64,000 nt of DNA, taken from Pseudomonas fluorescens (GTDB taxonomy: Bacteria; Pseudomonadota; Gammaproteobacteria; Pseudomonadales; Pseudomonadaceae). Under the pieces are notes generated by a model. That model saw only the letters and a program-made list of their open reading frames with translations. It had not been told where the DNA came from and did no database searches. A program made the position numbers and the translations under genes. The stretch lies in assembly GCF_902497785.1 (NCBI RefSeq), contig NZ_CABVHK010000005.1, positions 1 through 64,000 on the forward strand, given 5' to 3'. Of this stretch, positions 15,410 to 24,681 are shown piece by piece. Position 1 is the stretch's first letter. The number at the start of each line of letters is the position of its first letter.

Positions 15410-16450
15410 ATGTCTGCGCCACTCGATTCCGCGTCTCCTGTTGTCTCGCAAAACCTGTCCCTCGCTGAGTTGACGGCCTTGCTTGAGAAGATTTTCCTGC
15501 GCCACGGCACTTCGTCCACCGTCGCTCGGGTGCTGGCCGAAAACTGCGCCGGTGCCGAGCGCGACGGTGCTCACAGTCATGGTGTGTTTCGAATACCCGG
15601 TTATGTGTCGACGCTCAAAAGCGGCTGGGTCAATGGCCAGGCGGTGCCGGTGGTCGAGGACGTGGCGTCGGGGTTCGTGCGGGTCGATGCCGGCAATGGT
15701 TTTGCGCAACCGGCCCTGGCAGCTGCACGCGCCTTGCTGGTGGAAAAAGCTCGCAGCGCCGGGATCGCGGTGCTGGCAATCCGCAATTCCCATCATTTCG
15801 CGGCACTCTGGCCGGACGTCGAGCCCTTCGCCTATGAAGGGCTGGTGGCGTTGAGCGTGGTCAACAGCATGACCTGTGTGGTGCCGCATGGCGCCGATCG
15901 GCCGCTGTTCGGCACCAACCCGATTGCCTTCGCCGCGCCGCGGGCCGACGGCGATCCGATTGTCTTCGACCTGGCCACCAGCGCCATCGCCCATGGCGAT
16001 GTGCAGATCGCCGCGCGCAAGGGTGAACGCTTGCCCCCAGGCATGGGTGTGGACAGCCTCGGCCAGCCGACCCAGGACCCGAAAGCGATTCTGGAAGGTG
16101 GCGCACTGCTGCCGTTTGGCGGACACAAGGGGTCGGCGTTGTCGATGATGGTGGAACTGTTGGCGGCCGCGTTGACCGGCGGCCATTTCTCCTTCGAGTT
16201 CGACTGGTCGAACCATCCGGGCGCCAGGACGCCGTGGACCGGGCAATTGTTGATCGTCATCGACCCGAGCAAATCGGCGGGGCAGAGCTTTGCCGAGCGC
16301 AGTCAGGAATTGGTGCGGCAAATGCACGGTGTAGGGCTGAAGCGATTGCCGGGTGATCGACGGCATGCTCAACGGAAAAAGTCCGCGGCGGGGGGGATTG
16401 AGCTGGAAGCGGAAACGTTGGCGAGTTTGCGGGAACTGGCGGGGGACTAA
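15410..16450 (+). CDS. dpkA: Delta1-piperideine-2-carboxylate / delta1-pyrroline-2-carboxylate reductase
   Basis: This 346-residue NADPH-dependent enzyme is from the malate/L-lactate dehydrogenase (Ldh_2) fold. It reduces cyclic imines to L-pipecolate or L-proline in D-lysine and D-proline catabolism. The family signature near residues 50-65 is clear (ERDGAHSHGVFRIPGY with H55 and H57). NSHHFAALWPDVEPFA and PLFGTNPIAFAAPR match the P. syringae DpkA sequence as remembered. The start ATG at 15410 has GGAG six bases upstream; an earlier in-frame ATG at 15377 has no site. It is monocistronic, ending before a REP element. Another Ldh-family substrate cannot be fully excluded. Confidence 0.85.
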   Translation: MSAPLDSASPVVSQNLSLAELTALLEKIFLRHGTSSTVARVLAENCAGAERDGAHSHGVFRIPGYVSTLKSGWVNGQAVPVVEDVASGFVRVDAGNGFAQPALAAARALLVEKARSAGIAVLAIRNSHHFAALWPDVEPFAYEGLVALSVVNSMTCVVPHGADRPLFGTNPIAFAAPRADGDPIVFDLATSAIAHGDVQIAARKGERLPPGMGVDSLGQPTQDPKAILEGGALLPFGGHKGSALSMMVELLAAALTGGHFSFEFDWSNHPGARTPWTGQLLIVIDPSKSAGQSFAERSQELVRQMHGVGLKRLPGDRRHAQRKKSAAGGIELEAETLASLRELAGD

Positions 16451-16467
16451 CGGTCGACAATGGATCC

Positions 16468-16557
16468 TGTGGGAGCGAGCTTGCTCGCGATGACGGTGGA
16501 TCAGTCCATACTGATGTTGGCTGATAAAACGCCATCGCGAGCAAGCTCGCTCCCACA
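16468..16557. repeat. REP-type inverted repeat, family A
   Basis: Arms tgtgggagcgagcttgctcg and cgagcaagctcgctcccaca lie between the dpkA stop codon and the convergent DUF883 gene. Both arms are nearly perfect. Confidence 0.87.
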
Positions 16558-16602
16558 GGGGTTTGCATTCAGCTGACAGGAATCAGCTCGTTGCCGAGCG
16601 GT

Positions 16603-16920
16603 TTAGCGCCGACCCAGCAACAACCCCACCACCAAACCAAACCCGGCGGAAATCGCCACGGTTTGCCACGGATGACCACCGATGTAGGTTTCCGTGGCTT
16701 CCACGGCGGGGAGGGTGCGGTCTCGTACGCTGGTCACCGAATCCCGTGCCTGCTGGAGCTTCTGGGCGATTTGCCCGCGCAGGGTGTCCGCTTCCTCACC
16801 GACCAGTGAGGCACTGCTTTTAAGCAGTTTTTCCGATTCTTCTATCAAAGCCTGTAGTTCGCTGAAGGCCTGATCCTTGATTTGGTCTTCGGCGACTTGT
16901 GCGGCGGTTTTCCGGGCCAT
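16603..16920 (-). CDS. DUF883 (ElaB/YqjD-type) membrane-anchored protein
   Basis: This 105-residue protein has a long amphipathic, probably coiled-coil, helix (about 5-70) and one C-terminal transmembrane segment (about 85-102, ending LLLGRR). This is the layout of the ElaB/YqjD/DUF883 family, whose members tether ribosomes to the membrane in stationary-phase E. coli. The conserved GGHPWQTVAIS segment precedes the membrane helix. An AAGGAG site precedes the ATG at 16920. The role here is inferred from the family only. Confidence 0.88.
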   Translation of the reverse strand: MARKTAAQVAEDQIKDQAFSELQALIEESEKLLKSSASLVGEEADTLRGQIAQKLQQARDSVTSVRDRTLPAVEATETYIGGHPWQTVAISAGFGLVVGLLLGRR

Positions 16921-17084
16921 GGGTTACTCCTTGCAGGTGAATAAGCAGTGAACAATGGAGTCTGCGGCGGCTGAAAAAGTTGCAGCGATTTTGCCCGCAG
17001 ACGTCACCCTGTAGAAAAATCCAGCGCAGGACATTTCTTCCTACAGTGTAAGATGGCGCCAATTTACGCAGCAGGAAAATCCAC

Positions 17085-17336
17085 ATGAGCTTCAACCTGG
17101 CCGACAAACCCCTCGCCGAGCGCGCGGCACTTGAAGATGAAAAATCCCGTCTGTTCGAGCTCTGGCAAAACAACCTGGGCAAAGCCAAGGGCGAAGCCGC
17201 ACGGTTGTTCGGCGAGCGCGCCAAGCGCAAGGGCAAATGGGCCGAGTGGGTCCGGTCCGAACTCGATGCCATGTCGCCACCGGAATTCGCGAACATGGTG
17301 CGCAGTGAAGTCAATCGGTTGATGGCCGCCAAATAA
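17085..17336 (+). CDS. Conserved hypothetical protein, 83 residues
   Basis: This small, highly charged, probably all-helical cytoplasmic protein has no signal peptide, cysteine or recognised domain. Residues 10-55 are rich in Lys, Glu and Ala (KGEAARLFGERAKRKGK). A GCAGGA ribosome binding site precedes the ATG. It converges on the LysR gene, with 9 bases between stop codons. I do not recognise a function. Confidence 0.75.
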   Translation: MSFNLADKPLAERAALEDEKSRLFELWQNNLGKAKGEAARLFGERAKRKGKWAEWVRSELDAMSPPEFANMVRSEVNRLMAAK

Positions 17337-17345
17337 CACGCGACG

Positions 17346-18254
17346 TCACACAAAACACGCGGCAATCGCCTCACGCACTTTCAACACCACCGGTTCGAGT
17401 TGCGTGCTGGTGCGCCAGCCCAGTTCGATCGGGTATCGCGGCAACGCCAGGGGGCAGGGCAGCAGCGCCAGACCACAGAGCGCTGCGATGCTCTGGGCGG
17501 CATGCGCCGGAATGGTCGCCACGGCCTGGCTGCCCTTGAGCAGATGCGGCAACGCCGCGAAGTGCGTGGTCGAGGCGCATACCCGCCGGCTTAAACCCAG
17601 CGCCGCCAAACCTTCGTCGGTGATCCCGATGAAGCCGCCCGATGACACCAGAATATGGTCGCGGGCGACGAACTCGTCGAGGCTGATGGTTTGCTGCCCC
17701 TCGGCCAGACTCAGCGGATCCACCAGGCACAAATAGGCGCCTTCCCCCAACACCTGACGACTGAGCAAGCGCTCGGCAAACCCACCGGCCGTAATCGCCA
17801 GGTCGATGCTGCGTTCCATCAACGCCTGCGCGACGACCTGGCTGTGGGTCTGGCGGAAGATCAACCGCAGCTTCGGCGCACAACGGGCGATTTCGTCGAT
17901 CAAACGACGTCCGTAGGCGATTTCGAAGTCATCCGACAAACCGACCGTGACCGAGCGGCCCTCGTAGTGGTGGGCGGCCGGATCGACCATCGCCAGGCTC
18001 TGCCGGCATTTGTTCAGCGCGTCGCTGACCACCGGTTTCAACTGATTGGCCTTGAGTGTCGGCGCAAGCCCTCGGCCGGTGCGCACGAACAGCTGATCGC
18101 CGTACACCTCGCGCAGGCGGCGCAACGCCGCGCTGACCGCCGATTGCGTCACCCCCAGACGCAGTGCCGCACGGCTGGCGCTGGACTCTTCGTGCAGGGC
18201 TTCAAAGACTTTGAGCAGGTTGAGATCAACCGCAGCGATATTCATTTGGTTCAT
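17346..18254 (-). CDS. LysR-family regulator divergent from the nitrilase gene
   Basis: This 302-residue LysR-type regulator has an N-terminal winged helix-turn-helix (about 9-66, LNLLKVFEALHEESSASRAALRLGVTQSAVS region) and a C-terminal effector-binding domain. It is divergently transcribed from a nitrilase-family gene with 84 bp between start codons, the usual arrangement for a LysR protein controlling its neighbour. The effector is unknown. An alternative ATG lies three codons in at 18245. Confidence 0.9.
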   Translation of the reverse strand: MNQMNIAAVDLNLLKVFEALHEESSASRAALRLGVTQSAVSAALRRLREVYGDQLFVRTGRGLAPTLKANQLKPVVSDALNKCRQSLAMVDPAAHHYEGRSVTVGLSDDFEIAYGRRLIDEIARCAPKLRLIFRQTHSQVVAQALMERSIDLAITAGGFAERLLSRQVLGEGAYLCLVDPLSLAEGQQTISLDEFVARDHILVSSGGFIGITDEGLAALGLSRRVCASTTHFAALPHLLKGSQAVATIPAHAAQSIAALCGLALLPCPLALPRYPIELGWRTSTQLEPVVLKVREAIAACFV

Positions 18255-18338
18255 ATCATTCAGCAGCGTAAGGGGCTTTATTCATGATCCGGTGCCGCTG
18301 GAGAATGAGCAACCCCCGACGTGAATGGAGTGACCGTG

Positions 18339-19262
18339 ATGCCCAAGTCAATCGTTGCAGCGCTGCAAATCGGTGCTTTGCCCGGCGGCAAGGCCGAGAC
18401 CCTGGAACAGATTCTTTCTTACGAAAACGCCATTGTGGAATCCGCCGCAGCGTTGGTGGTGATGCCCGAAGCCGTGCTCGGCGGCTATCCGAAAGGTGAG
18501 GGTTTCGGCACTCAACTGGGTTATCGGCTGCCGGAAGGGCGTGAAGCGTTTGCCCGATATTTCGCCAACGCCATTGACGTGCCCGGCGTGGAAACCGACG
18601 CCTTGGCCGGGCTGTCGGCGCGTACGGGAGCGAACCTGGTGATCGGTGTGATCGAGCGTGCCGGCAGCACCTTGTATTGCACCGCGCTGTATTTCGATCC
18701 GCAGGCCGGACTGGTCGCCAGGCATCGCAAACTGATGCCGACCGGTACCGAGCGACTGATTTGGGGCAAGGGGGATGGTTCGACGCTGCCGGTGATCGAC
18801 AGCCAGGTCGGGCGAATCGGCGCCGTGGTGTGCTGGGAAAACATGATGCCGCTGCTGCGCACAGCGATGTACGCCAAGGGTGTGGAAATCTGGTGTGCGC
18901 CGACGGTGGACGAGCGCGAGATGTGGCAGGTGAGCATGCGTCACATCGCCCATGAAGGACGCTGCTTTGTGGTCAGCGCCTGTCAGGTTCAGGATTCACC
19001 GCAAGCGCTGGGCGTGGAGATTGCCAACTGGCCAGCGCAGCGACCGCTGATCTCTGGCGGCAGTGTCATCGTCGGGCCGATGGGCGACATTCTGGCCGGA
19101 CCGCTGCGTGACACCGCAGGTTTGCTCACGGCCGAGATCGACACCGACGACCTGATCCGCGCACGTTACGACTTCGACGTCGTCGGCCACTACGCGCGTG
19201 CGGACGTGTTCGAATTGAGCGTCGACGAACGCGCCAAACCCGGCGTGCGTTTCAACACATAA
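18339..19262 (+). CDS. Nitrilase-family carbon-nitrogen hydrolase
   Basis: This 307-residue enzyme has the full catalytic triad of the nitrilase superfamily: E44 in [13 protein letters not shown]131 in [10 protein letters not shown] and C165 in VCWENMMPL. The CWENMMPL sequence is the signature of true nitrilases (nitrile to acid plus ammonia), rather than of amidases or ureidopropionases. The likely start is ATG at 18339 with GGAG eight bases upstream; GTG at 18321 is a less likely alternative. A beta-cyanoalanine-type nitrilase, as reported for P. fluorescens PinA, is possible, but the substrate cannot be read from the sequence. Control by the divergent LysR gene is likely. Confidence 0.88.
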   Translation: MPKSIVAALQIGALPGGKAETLEQILSYENAIVESAAALVVMPEAVLGGYPKGEGFGTQLGYRLPEGREAFARYFANAIDVPGVETDALAGLSARTGANLVIGVIERAGSTLYCTALYFDPQAGLVARHRKLMPTGTERLIWGKGDGSTLPVIDSQVGRIGAVVCWENMMPLLRTAMYAKGVEIWCAPTVDEREMWQVSMRHIAHEGRCFVVSACQVQDSPQALGVEIANWPAQRPLISGGSVIVGPMGDILAGPLRDTAGLLTAEIDTDDLIRARYDFDVVGHYARADVFELSVDERAKPGVRFNT

Positions 19263-19285
19263 CCCACAACGTGGCAGTGAGCCAA

Positions 19286-19417
19286 TGTGGCGAGGGGATT
19301 TATCCCCGTTCGGCTGCGAAGCAGTCGTAAAACCATTGTGTGCGGTACACCTATACAACACGGTTTCCGAGCTTGGGGCCGCTTCGCAGCCGAACGGGGA
19401 TAAATCCCCTCGCCACA
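19286..19417. repeat. REP-type inverted repeat, family B
   Basis: Arms tgtggcgaggggatttat and ataaatcccctcgccaca flank gctgcgaagcag and its complement. The 40-base centre is itself partly symmetrical (aaaccattgtg / caacacggttt). It lies between convergent genes. Confidence 0.87.
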
Positions 19418-19426
19418 AAGGTTTAC

Positions 19427-19900
19427 TCACCAAGTACCCGTCACGGTCCCCGGCAAACTGAGCTTGCCACTGTCGGTGAATCGCATCGTGCCGAACAAGC
19501 CTCCCGCAAGTTTTCCGCGCAAGACATAAGGCAGGTTGTTCAGGGTCTGGGTCTGGCTCAGGCCGAATGTCTGGCGCAATACCGAGAACGCCGAAACGCT
19601 CACGGGAACGGTCAGCACCGTCTCGGAGAAGCGCGCAATCGAGCCCGACTGGTCGCTGACGCCGGCGGCGAGGGGCTGGCCGTTGACTTCCAGGTCCACG
19701 GCCACGCCGTTGTAGTCGATCGCATTTTCATTGGGGTTCTGCACGCGGATTTTCACCGCGAAACGCACTTCCATGTCCTGGCTTTGCAGCGGTTCGAAAC
19801 CGACCACGTTGATGTTCAGCGGATCGCGATTGGGCAGCAGGGCGCAGGCGCTCAGGGACAGCAACAGCAGGGAAAGGACAACGGCGTGGACACTGCGCAT
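19427..19900 (-). CDS. LEA type 2 (water-stress/hypersensitive-response domain) lipoprotein
   Basis: This 157-residue exported lipoprotein has a lipobox LSAC at 16-19, so it is lipid-anchored after cleavage. The rest is one LEA14-like beta-sandwich domain; the segment VRFAVKIRVQNPNENAIDYNGVAVDLEVNG, quoted here only by its key parts QNPNE and LEVNG, is typical. Such proteins are common in Pseudomonas and are thought to protect against stress, but the function is not established. The same-strand permease gene upstream is separated from it by a terminator. Confidence 0.85.
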   Translation of the reverse strand: MRSVHAVVLSLLLLSLSACALLPNRDPLNINVVGFEPLQSQDMEVRFAVKIRVQNPNENAIDYNGVAVDLEVNGQPLAAGVSDQSGSIARFSETVLTVPVSVSAFSVLRQTFGLSQTQTLNNLPYVLRGKLAGGLFGTMRFTDSGKLSLPGTVTGTW

Positions 19901-19914
19901 GAACGGGCTCTCGT

Positions 19915-19950
19915 GTAGAAAAAAGGCTGAACCGACGGCGGCTCAGCCTT
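19915..19950 (-). terminator. Intrinsic terminator of the NCS2 permease gene
   Basis: Arms aaggctga (19923-19930) and tcagcctt (19943-19950) form an 8-bp stem. Read on the minus strand it is followed by a run of T residues, so it ends transcription of the permease 10 bases after its stop codon. Confidence 0.85.
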
Positions 19951-19959
19951 CGAGCCTGA

Positions 19960-21432
19960 CTATCGGTTCAACTGTGCGACCGCCTCCGGCCGGGCGGGTT
20001 CACCTTTGGCCGGGACATCCGGGTTTTCCATGACCTGCAGGATCGAGGCTTCCGGATCGAAATCGTCTTCCTCCAGCTCGATGAATTCTTCGGGCAGGAA
20101 GATGTTCAGCACGATAGCGCACAACGCACCGACGGTGATCGGCGATTCAAAGATGTTGTGCAACGCTGTCGGCAACTCGCGCAACACCTCCGGCACCGCC
20201 GCGACGCCCAGGCCCATGCCAAGGGAAATCGCCACGATCAGCATGTTGCGCCGGTGCAGGCCGGCCTCGGCGAGAATCTTGATCCCGGCCACCGCAACGG
20301 TGCCGAACATCACCAGTTCGGCGCCACCGAGCACCGGCTTGGGCATCAGTTGCAGCACCGCGCCAATCATCGGGAACAACCCCAGTACCACCAGCAGGCC
20401 GGCGATGAAAAATGCCACGTAACGGCTGGCCACGCCGGTCAGTTGGATCACCCCGTTGTTCTGCGCGAAGGTGACCATCGGCATGCTGTTGAACACGGCG
20501 GCCATGGCCGAATTGAGGCCGTCGGCGAGCAAGCCGGACTTGATCCGCCGGATGTAGATCGGGCCTTTGACCGGCTGCCGGGAAATCATCGAGTTGGCGG
20601 TCAGGTCACCCGCAGCTTCCAGCGGCGACACCAGGAAGATCACTGCCACCGGCACGAATGCCACCCAGTCGAAGTTGAAACCGTATTTGAACGGCACCGG
20701 CACGCTCATCAGCGGCACGTCAGGCATGCTGCTGAAATCCACGTGGCCCATTAGCCAGGCAACGACGTAGCCCAAAGTCAGGCCGATGACGATGGCGCCA
20801 AGACGCAGGAACGGCACGTCCACCCGGTTCAGCACGACGATGGTGCCCAACACCAATGCCGCCAGCGCCAGGTGACTGGCGGCGCCAAGGTCGGGCGCGC
20901 CAAAACCGCCGGCGATGTCGGTCATCGCCACTTTGATCAGCGACAGGCCCATCAACGTGATGATGGTTCCGGTCACTACTGGCGTGATCAGCATTCGCAG
21001 CTTGCCGATGAATTGGCTCAGCACCACTTCGATGAACGCGGCGAAGAAACACACACCGAAGATCGTCGAAAGAATCTCATCGGTCCCGCCGCCGCGGGCC
21101 TTGACCATGAACCCGGCGCTGAGGATCACGCTGATAAATGAAAAGCTGGTGCCTTGCAGGCACAGCAGGCCGGAGCCGATCGGGCCGAACCGTCGCGCCT
21201 GAACGAAAGTGCCCAGCCCCGAAACGAACAGCGCCATGCTGATCAGATAGGGTATTTCACTTTGCAAGCCAAGGGCGCTGCCCATGATCAGGGTCGGGGT
21301 GATGATGCCGACGAAACTGGCGAGTACATGCTGCAATGCGGCGAAGACGGTGGCGGTCAGGTGCGGGCGGTCGTCGAGGCCGTAGATCAGGTCGCTGTGG
21401 CGCGGGGCAGGGGCTTTTTCAGAGGCGGTCAT
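19960..21432 (-). CDS. NCS2-family nucleobase:cation symporter (uracil/xanthine permease type)
   Basis: This 490-residue inner-membrane transporter has about 12-14 hydrophobic segments and is from the nucleobase-ascorbate (NCS2) family. Family signatures are the N-terminal LTATVFAALQHVLASF segment, the QxTSFSFI segment (LQGTSFSF) and the central FAQNNGVIQLTGVASR motif. Xanthine, uric acid or uracil uptake is most likely; substrate-specific residues were not decisive. It stands alone with its own terminator. The region upstream of the ATG at 21432 has no strong ribosome binding site. Confidence 0.9.
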   Translation of the reverse strand: MTASEKAPAPRHSDLIYGLDDRPHLTATVFAALQHVLASFVGIITPTLIMGSALGLQSEIPYLISMALFVSGLGTFVQARRFGPIGSGLLCLQGTSFSFISVILSAGFMVKARGGGTDEILSTIFGVCFFAAFIEVVLSQFIGKLRMLITPVVTGTIITLMGLSLIKVAMTDIAGGFGAPDLGAASHLALAALVLGTIVVLNRVDVPFLRLGAIVIGLTLGYVVAWLMGHVDFSSMPDVPLMSVPVPFKYGFNFDWVAFVPVAVIFLVSPLEAAGDLTANSMISRQPVKGPIYIRRIKSGLLADGLNSAMAAVFNSMPMVTFAQNNGVIQLTGVASRYVAFFIAGLLVVLGLFPMIGAVLQLMPKPVLGGAELVMFGTVAVAGIKILAEAGLHRRNMLIVAISLGMGLGVAAVPEVLRELPTALHNIFESPITVGALCAIVLNIFLPEEFIELEEDDFDPEASILQVMENPDVPAKGEPARPEAVAQLNR

Positions 21433-21521
21433 GGTGGTTTGCGTGCCGATTGGCGAGCCGGGTCAGAAAATGGAGGCGCAGGATGCCAGAACGCTCCGGC
21501 CACAGCAAAAGGAACAGGGTC

Positions 21522-21590
21522 AAAAGATCGCAGCCTTCGGCAGCTCCTACACCGAATCCCTGTAGGAGCTGCCGACGGCTGCGATCTTTT
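21522..21590. repeat. REP-type inverted repeat, family C
   Basis: Arms aaaagatcgcagccttcggc and gccgacggctgcgatctttt, with tightly spaced inner ctcctaca / tgtaggag, form a 69-base palindrome. Family C is the commonest repeat in the window, with nine copies. Confidence 0.88.
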
Positions 21591-21603
21591 GATCTTTCAA
21601 CCC

Positions 21604-22497
21604 TCAGGCGAACGCCGCAAGCAGATCCTGTTCAAACGCTTTCTGCGCATCCCCCGGCACCTGCGCACGATGGCGGGCTAGATGGAACGCCACGTCAAAA
21701 CTCAGATCCGGTCGCTGCACCGCCCGCAACAAGCCCTTGTCTTCCCAGCTGCGTGCAAAGTGGCTGGGTAAATACCCGACATGCTTGCCGGACAGAATGA
21801 AGGCGAGGGTGCCTTCGACCTGTTCGGCCCGCGCCGAGCACTTCTTCCCCTGAAACGGCTCGTCGCTGCGCAGAAAACGGTAGGGATGATCCACCCGGTC
21901 GCACGCTTGCAGTGCGTGGTCGTCCGGTGCCTCATCGGTAAACAGCGGATGCCCGGGGGCGCAGTACAAATGCTGGGTTTCACTGAACAACTGGCGGTAG
22001 TCAAAAGCGCTTTGTACTTGTGAGAAATAGCCGATCGCCAGGTCCAGGCGCTGTTGCAACAGCAAGCGCTCCATTTCACCGGGCATGGCGCTCATCAGTT
22101 CGATACGCACCGATTCGTCGCGCTCGCGAAACCGCCGAATCGCGTCCGCCACCCGTTGCAGCACCGATTGGTCCAGCGCCTCGGACAAACCCAAACGCAC
22201 CTCGCCGATCAAGCGGCCGGCCACGCCGTTGGATTGATGACGGAACGCTTCGATGGACTCGAACAGCCCGCGCGTCGCGATCAGCAGCTGTTCGCCCTTC
22301 GGGGTGATCTTGAACCCCCCTTTGCCGCGACTGCACAAACGATAGCCGAGCCGGGTTTCGAGCCGGGCCATTTGCTGGCTGATGCTCGACTGGCTCAGGC
22401 CCAGCTCACCCTGGGCCGCGCTGAAACCACCGCACTCCACCACGCTGACGAACAGACGCAACAGTTGCAGATCCACATCGTGAAGCTGGCCGAGCAT
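21604..22497 (-). CDS. LysR-family regulator divergent from polyamine genes
   Basis: This 297-residue LysR-type regulator has an N-terminal winged helix (about 8-65, with LGLSQSSISQQMARLE) and an effector domain. It is divergent from a polyamine-binding protein gene and a ureohydrolase gene, 101 bp between starts, and is probably their regulator. The ATG at 22497 has GGAG nine bases upstream; a TTG one codon earlier is possible. Confidence 0.9.
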   Translation of the reverse strand: MLGQLHDVDLQLLRLFVSVVECGGFSAAQGELGLSQSSISQQMARLETRLGYRLCSRGKGGFKITPKGEQLLIATRGLFESIEAFRHQSNGVAGRLIGEVRLGLSEALDQSVLQRVADAIRRFRERDESVRIELMSAMPGEMERLLLQQRLDLAIGYFSQVQSAFDYRQLFSETQHLYCAPGHPLFTDEAPDDHALQACDRVDHPYRFLRSDEPFQGKKCSARAEQVEGTLAFILSGKHVGYLPSHFARSWEDKGLLRAVQRPDLSFDVAFHLARHRAQVPGDAQKAFEQDLLAAFA

Positions 22498-22598
22498 CAA
22501 ACATTACTCCGCAATAAAGTCAGGATAATTGACTTGGTATTTTTGCAATGTATCCGACGACGCATGCTGCAGCCACTTCCTCTGGTCAGGTGTTCGTC

Positions 22599-23690
22599 AT
22601 GGGTCCCTCGTTCAAGCTGTGTTTACCCGCACTGTTCCTTGCCATGGCGCTGTCCGCCCAGGCCGAGGATAACGTCGTCAACCTCTACAGCTGGGCTGAT
22701 TACGTCGCGCCGCAAACCCTGCAGCGCTTCGAGCAGGAAACCGGCATTCACGTGCGCTACGACACGTTCGATTCGTCGGAAGTGCTCGAAACCAAGTTAC
22801 TCACCGGCGGCAGCGGTTATGACGTGGTGGTGCCATCGTCCAGCGTTCTGGCGCGGGGTTTGGCGGCGGGCGCGTTGAAGGCGATTCCCCGCGAAGGGCT
22901 CAAGGGGTACGCCAACCTCGATCCGGATTTGCTGGAGAAACTGGCTGCGGTCGATCCCGGCAATCGCTACGGCGTGCCGTATACCTGGGGCACTCTGGGA
23001 TTGGGGATGAATGTTGAAGCAGTGAAACAGCGTCTGCCGAACGTGCCACTCAACAGCCTCGATCTGCTGTTCAAACCGCAATACGCCAGCCAGCTGAAAG
23101 ACTGTGGCATTGCGATACTCGATTCGCCGCAAGAAGTCATCGGCCTGGCGCTGCACTATCTGGGTAAAGATCCCTACAGCACGGACAAGGCTGATCTGAC
23201 AGCCGCTGAAGCCTTGTTGCGTCAGTTGCAGCCGAATGTGCTGTACGTCGCCACCGGGCGGCAGATCAGCGATCTGGCCAATGGCAGTGTATGCCTGGCA
23301 TTGACCTACAACGGTGACGCGAGCATGGCCGCCGATCAGGCGCGCAAGGCCAACAAGCCCTATGAAGTGGCTTACCGGATTCCGCAGGAGGGTACGCTGG
23401 TCTGGCAGGACAATCTGGCGATCCCCAAGGATGCGCCGCACCCCGAAGCCGCCCGTGCCTTTATCGAATTCATGTTGCGCCCCGAGTCGGTCGCGGCGCT
23501 GACCAATACGCTGTTCTTTGCCACGGCCAACCAGGCGGCGACATCGCTGGTGGATGAGGCGGTGCGCACCGATCCGGACATTTACCCGCTCGCCGAGGTG
23601 CGCGCAAGGCTGTATGCCGACCGCAGCATGAGCCTCAAGGACATGCGTCAGCGCACCCGCTTGTGGACCGCTTTCCGTAGCCGCCAGTAA
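22599..23690 (+). CDS. Periplasmic polyamine-binding protein (PotF/SpuD type)
   Basis: This 363-residue solute-binding protein of polyamine ABC transporters matches PotF/PotD/SpuD in length and pattern. It has a signal peptide (1-22, ALSAQAED), then VNLYSWADYVAPQTLQRFEQETG, represented here by its NLYSWADY core, the SGYDVVVPSS segment, and PYTWGTLGLG. The start is taken as ATG at 22599, which gives a proper signal peptide; a frame opening at 22548 is longer. It lies 21 bp upstream of a ureohydrolase gene, but no permease or ATPase genes accompany it, so it must share them with another locus. Confidence 0.88.
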   Translation: MGPSFKLCLPALFLAMALSAQAEDNVVNLYSWADYVAPQTLQRFEQETGIHVRYDTFDSSEVLETKLLTGGSGYDVVVPSSSVLARGLAAGALKAIPREGLKGYANLDPDLLEKLAAVDPGNRYGVPYTWGTLGLGMNVEAVKQRLPNVPLNSLDLLFKPQYASQLKDCGIAILDSPQEVIGLALHYLGKDPYSTDKADLTAAEALLRQLQPNVLYVATGRQISDLANGSVCLALTYNGDASMAADQARKANKPYEVAYRIPQEGTLVWQDNLAIPKDAPHPEAARAFIEFMLRPESVAALTNTLFFATANQAATSLVDEAVRTDPDIYPLAEVRARLYADRSMSLKDMRQRTRLWTAFRSRQ

Positions 23691-23711
23691 ATCATCAAGA
23701 AGGAGCACCTG

Positions 23712-24671
23712 ATGGACGTCCCTGTGCAAAACGATCAGGCCATGACCCGCGACAGCCTCTATGGAACTGCCGCGGAAAGTACCTACGCCGGTATCACCAG
23801 TTTCATGCGTCGTCGCTACAGCCGTGACTTGCGTGGCGTCGATGTCGTGGTCAGCGGCGTACCGTTCGACACCGCCACCAGCAACCGCCCCGGCGCGCGA
23901 TTCGGACCGCGAGGCATCCGTGCGGCGTCGACCGGGATTGCCTGGGAACGGCACTGGCCGTGGACGTTCGACCCGTTCGACCATCTGGCGGTGATCGACT
24001 ACGGCGATTGCGCCTTTGATTACGGCGCGCCGCATTCGGTGCCCGAAAGCATCGAAGCCCACGCCGAGCACATTCTGAATGCCGGTTGCGCGATGCTGAC
24101 GTTCGGCGGCGATCACTTCATTAGCTACCCGCTGCTCAAAGCCCATGCGCGCAAACATGGCGCGCTGTCGCTGATCCACTTCGACGCGCACAGCGACACC
24201 TGGCCGGACGAAGAGGGCAAGCGGGTCGATCACGGCACCATGTTCTGGCACGCGGCCAAAGAAGGTCTGGTCGATCCGGCGCGTTCGGTACAGATTGGCT
24301 TGCGCACCACCAATGATGATCATCAGGGTTTTGAAGTACTGGATGCGCGGCACGTGCATCGCCGTGGCGTGGATGCGATTGTCGAAGCCATCCGGGCGCG
24401 GGTCGGCGACAACCCGGTGTACCTGACGTTCGACATCGACTGCCTCGATCCGGCGTTCGCCCCGGGCACCGGAACGCCGGTGTGCGGCGGCTTGAGCACG
24501 GTGCAGGCGCTGGAAATCCTCGGCGGGTTGCGCGGGATCAACCTGGTGGGCATGGACGTAGTGGAAGTGGCGCCGGCCTATGACAGCGCGGACATAACCT
24601 CACTGGCGGCGGCGACATTGGCGATGGAAATGCTGTGTTTGTTTGCGGCTAAACACAAGGTCGACCAGTAA
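23712..24671 (+). CDS. Ureohydrolase: agmatinase or guanidinobutyrase
   Basis: This 319-residue manganese enzyme is of the arginase/agmatinase family and releases urea from a guanidino compound. The metal ligands are visible: H135 in FGGDH, D158, H160 and D162 in HFDAHSD, and the two Asp of DIDCLDP. The typical PGTGTPVCGGL loop follows. Length and sequence fit both agmatinase (SpeB) and 4-guanidinobutyrase (GbuA), which cannot be separated by eye. AAGGAG precedes the ATG. With the polyamine-binding protein upstream it suggests uptake and breakdown of agmatine or a related guanidino compound. Confidence 0.88.
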   Translation: MDVPVQNDQAMTRDSLYGTAAESTYAGITSFMRRRYSRDLRGVDVVVSGVPFDTATSNRPGARFGPRGIRAASTGIAWERHWPWTFDPFDHLAVIDYGDCAFDYGAPHSVPESIEAHAEHILNAGCAMLTFGGDHFISYPLLKAHARKHGALSLIHFDAHSDTWPDEEGKRVDHGTMFWHAAKEGLVDPARSVQIGLRTTNDDHQGFEVLDARHVHRRGVDAIVEAIRARVGDNPVYLTFDIDCLDPAFAPGTGTPVCGGLSTVQALEILGGLRGINLVGMDVVEVAPAYDSADITSLAAATLAMEMLCLFAAKHKVDQ

Positions 24672-24681
24672 CACCGACCCA

